DNA from: Gentiana macrophylla
Taxonomy: Eukaryota > Streptophyta > Magnoliopsida > Gentianales > Gentianaceae
Assembly: GCA_026214975.1 (NCBI GenBank)
Contig: JAOBSW010001061.1
Location: 20,871 to 84,870 of the forward strand
Direction: 5' to 3'
Length of the DNA stretch: 64,000 nucleotides
The notes under the pieces are model-generated. The model was not told where the DNA came from, made no database searches, and saw nothing but the letters and a program-made list of their open reading frames with translations. The position numbers and the translations under genes are program-made. This document shows, piece after piece, positions 61,353 through 64,000 of this stretch; positions within the stretch are counted from its first letter, which is position 1, and every line of letters starts with the position of its first letter.

Positions 61353-61518
61353 TGCACGGTCAGCTTCCATTGGCTGAGCATCATCATCATCATCTTCACT
61401 GGAGAAGAATTCATCAACATATGAACCTTCATCACTACTGGCATCTGAGTAACAGATTTCCCTCCTTTCCATATCTGGATTTATATGTCCACTCCAATCT
61501 CTTCAAAATATCCGTATC
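61353..61518 (-). pseudogene. Disconnected acidic C-terminal tail of the NYN gene
   Basis: Directly after the TAA the minus strand still reads TDILKRLEWTYK in frame, then with a one-base shift CYSDASSDEGSYVDEFF and an Asp-rich run, ending in a TGA at about 61353. It looks like the original end of the upstream gene, cut off by a stop and an indel. Confidence 0.6.
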
Positions 61519-62454
61519 TTATTCTTTCCAACGATCAACAACCGATACAGCTTCTTTCTTAGCTTTCCCAACCATTATCTCCTGCCATGAAAACGCAGCA
61601 TCGGCCGTCCTTTTTAACAACCCATCATTGTTATCACCCACTATCACTGTCCTCAAACACCTATCTTTAGCTTCCTTCAAAACCCCAACAAAATCAGAAT
61701 CATCAGAAACAAGAACCACACAATCAATCATTCTCTTGTCCATCATATCAACCATACGATTCCTCAAAGCAATATCAGCTGCTTGTGGTTTATCAGACAC
61801 TGTCCTTACCCAAAACCCTGCTCGTTTCAGCTCGTCGGCCAAACCATAACCGATTTTCGGAGTCAAAACATATCTGGCAGCATTCATATACTTCTCCATC
61901 TTCATTGAATATTTTGCAATCAAATTGACCCTCTTTTTTCCTCTAGCAGACTCAATATGGTTCAACCGTTTCTTGTGTTCACTCTCATGAATCTGCTTGA
62001 AGTGATTCGAAAGCTTCTCGCTCGTGTGAAATCTCCTACCACAAACTCTACAATTATAAGGCACATCCACCTTGACAACCCCTTTTTTCTCTAAATGATT
62101 TAGTACTTTCCTTTCTCTCCTTTGTGCCAGTACTTCAGGTGGGACATACTTGAAGGAATGCTGATTAGCAAAAGCAATCATGTGTTTAACAGATCCAAAT
62201 TCGATCATAGCTTTTTTCAACCGAGTTGCGGCATCGTAAGGTGTTATTGATTTGGGTGGTTTATTATCCAAATCCCAGAAAATCCCAACATCACTTTGGA
62301 CCCTCATTGCTAAATCCGATGGAGCAATTGACGTATCGGAGCACACTGAAAACAATCTATCAGAATGGAAGTATTTATAAATCGCTAGACCTTTTATACT
62401 TCTGTAAGATTCTGCTGCAATGAAAAGGCGACGAATTTCAACAAAAAATGCCAT
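61519..62454 (-). CDS. NYN-domain (putative RNase) protein with an internal C2H2 zinc finger
   Basis: 311 residues from ATG at 62454 (MAFFVEIRRLF). The start has a basic/hydrophobic stretch that could be an organelle transit peptide. NYN (PIN-like) fold: GIFWDLDNKPP with D61 and D63, D227 in AADIAL, and VLVSDDSDF with D251, D252, D254, then IVGDNNDG; these acidic residues would bind metal for RNA cleavage. A C2H2 finger is inserted at C135, C138, H151, H156. Plant genomes encode such proteins, annotated as putative endonucleases. The frame stops with TAA after DRWKE, and a further one-base shift separates it from an acidic tail (DEFFSSEDDDDDAQ) that ends at about 61353, so the C-terminus is probably truncated. 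Single exon as seen. Confidence 0.85.
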   Translation of the reverse strand: MAFFVEIRRLFIAAESYRSIKGLAIYKYFHSDRLFSVCSDTSIAPSDLAMRVQSDVGIFWDLDNKPPKSITPYDAATRLKKAMIEFGSVKHMIAFANQHSFKYVPPEVLAQRRERKVLNHLEKKGVVKVDVPYNCRVCGRRFHTSEKLSNHFKQIHESEHKKRLNHIESARGKKRVNLIAKYSMKMEKYMNAARYVLTPKIGYGLADELKRAGFWVRTVSDKPQAADIALRNRMVDMMDKRMIDCVVLVSDDSDFVGVLKEAKDRCLRTVIVGDNNDGLLKRTADAAFSWQEIMVGKAKKEAVSVVDRWKE

Positions 62455-62486
62455 ACTTGGGTTCTCTTTCTTAGTTCTGTCGATCA

Positions 62487-62750
62487 AAATGCTTATGGGA
62501 CCTTCTGTAATATTCCGATTTTAAACCTAAAGGGCAGACGTGTCAATAGAACCTCAAAAAATAAATTTAACATGTAATTTTCAATATCCGTTGCAACTTT
62601 CAATGCAAAAACAAAAATCATATGTCGAATATATTTATACTCCAGGAGTATAAATATATTCGACGTATGATTTTTGTTTTTAACCTAAAATGCTTATGGG
62701 ACCTTCTGTAATATTGCCAATAGAACCTCAAAAAATAAATTTATAACCTT
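62487..62750. repeat. Direct duplication flanking the foldback
   Basis: AATGCTTATGGGACCTTCTG at 62488-62507 recurs at 62689-62708, and AATAGAACCTCAAAAAATAA at about 62540 recurs at about 62718. The 62487-62570 stretch thus appears again after the foldback, shortened by about 25 bp. Confidence 0.8.
62607..62681. repeat. Foldback: 37-bp inverted repeat with 1-base loop
   Basis: Arms 62607-62643 and 62645-62681 pair with one mismatch. The left arm is the end of the 68-bp repeat (62576-62643). It lies about 150-230 bp upstream of the NYN start codon. Confidence 0.88.
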
Positions 62751-64000
62751 GTTAAGACAGCAGAGCAACAATGAATGAATTTCAACTGCCATATCAAGAT
62801 GACCATTTTCAAGCATTAAAGCGCACTAAAGTGCACTCCTACGATGAACTTGTACGATATTTAAATGACACCCAATATAATTCGTGTCAGACAAATACCC
62901 AAACAGATCAGCTTTTGATATTAGACTCAAAAAGTCGGATTTTTTGGCACCTACCTAAGGTCTCAGTCATATTCAAGAAGTTATAATCAAACATAAAGTT
63001 AAGATTCTAATGCGTTTGCACAAAAAATAGGGTTATAGATTCTGCTGCAAAATTAACACGATGTCCTGAAACAAGATTGTTTGAACCAACAAACAGTTAG
63101 CAAGGCATAACACTGGCCAGTGACCTTATGTACACCCACTGGTAACTACTTTGGCAGAACGATATAACACGAAAACAATAATCACTCAAACAATAAGAGA
63201 TTTCGTTAGAGAGTCAGCAAGATGTTAGAGATTAAACAAGTTAAAAAATACATACATAATCCAACAAGGCAAAATACAGATTCGGTGCCAAAACACTACA
63301 ATCCTCAATGACAATAAGAAAATTAGATATGAAGCTCACAGACCATACACATCAAACCAAGAACCAAAGGCATAATCAGACAGTCAAAAATGCCACAAGC
63401 AAGTCTGTACATATGGAGCATTATATATAAGACCACAATATATGTCAACGAGCCGAGAAAATAAGTGGCAACACAGAATAGGCACCATACTATTAGTAGC
63501 ATGAAAAGGCAAAACACCCTGCCACTTTGACCAAGAATGATATCTCCGGATCGACATTCAATGATAGAACATCAAGACAAAACAAACCCTAGACCATGCG
63601 CACTGAATCTCCCTAAACAAAGAATAGCAACAATACCAGCCACAAATCAAAAAAGCCTAAATTTTAGATGAACTTTAGTGCAAAAAAACCATTTTTTTAA
63701 AATAAAAAACTAAATTCAACATCTTTTTTGGCATCATTCAAACCCTTCCAGTAATTGGATACCAAATACACCATATAACATACCTTTAAAAAAAAAATAG
63801 AAGCGCCATCACAAAACAGTAGAAGTGAATTTTAGCAAAATTTTTAAATACGCCATACTTTAAATTAGCATCTCCATCTGAAAACAACCTCCTCCGATCA
63901 CATTTATACCAATTTACCAGCTTATACAGTTATAAGAACACTCAAAATCAACAGTAGCACATAAAATGCAACAACACAAGGACAACAAAATCCAACTACC
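62751..64000. other. Intergenic stretch without a recognisable gene
   Basis: Short ORFs only (62771-62986, 63323-63517) with no domain. Nothing else supported. Confidence 0.5.

Overview
The window looks like an intergenic-to-genic stretch of a flowering plant nuclear genome, probably a eudicot. It is AT-rich, dominated by nested Ty3/gypsy LTR retrotransposons of the Athila/Tat group primed by tRNA-Asp, and it carries a plant-type Helitron with an RPA gene and split plant genes with GT-AG introns.

Positions 1-37749 are one nest. Element B (plus strand, 3' LTR 36129-37749) is the host. Three others sit inside it. Element A (minus strand, runs off the left edge to 7334) lies in the 5' LTR of B. 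Element D (10158-13144, target duplication CTCAC) lies in the gag-pol ORF of B and consists only of two unlike LTRs. Element C (minus strand, 17758-32152, target duplication GTCCT) lies between the integrase and the 3' ORF of B. A is a gag-only deletion derivative. B and C carry decayed gag, protease, RT, RNase H, integrase and an Athila-type 3' (env-like) ORF. All coding regions have frameshifts or stops, but the LTR pairs of A, B and C are nearly identical, so the insertions are young.

Positions 37750-44560 are gene-poor: degenerate tandem repeats, an apparently intact three-exon NOP10 gene (minus strand, 40321-41394), a duplicated upstream segment and a LINE RT fragment. Positions 44577-49324 hold a UTP21/WDR36-like WD40 gene that lacks its N-terminus and has several small frameshifts. 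Positions 49792 to about 58000 are a minus-strand Helitron whose RepHel has lost catalytic blocks but which still carries an RPA-like OB-fold gene. A NYN-nuclease/C2H2 zinc-finger gene (minus strand, 61519-62454) follows, flanked by short repeats, one of them a near-perfect foldback.

The most interesting signals are noncoding. (1) A two-hairpin motif, present in four copies just downstream of the gag or gag-pol region of A, B and C, shows compensatory changes in its stems, suggesting a structured RNA element. (2) Family-specific GC-rich, near-palindromic motif blocks lie within about 35 bp upstream of the TATA box in five LTR types, and again at internal promoters before the 3' ORFs of B and C, each followed by a GT-AG leader intron. 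(3) A block of this kind is the mutational hot spot between the two LTRs of C.
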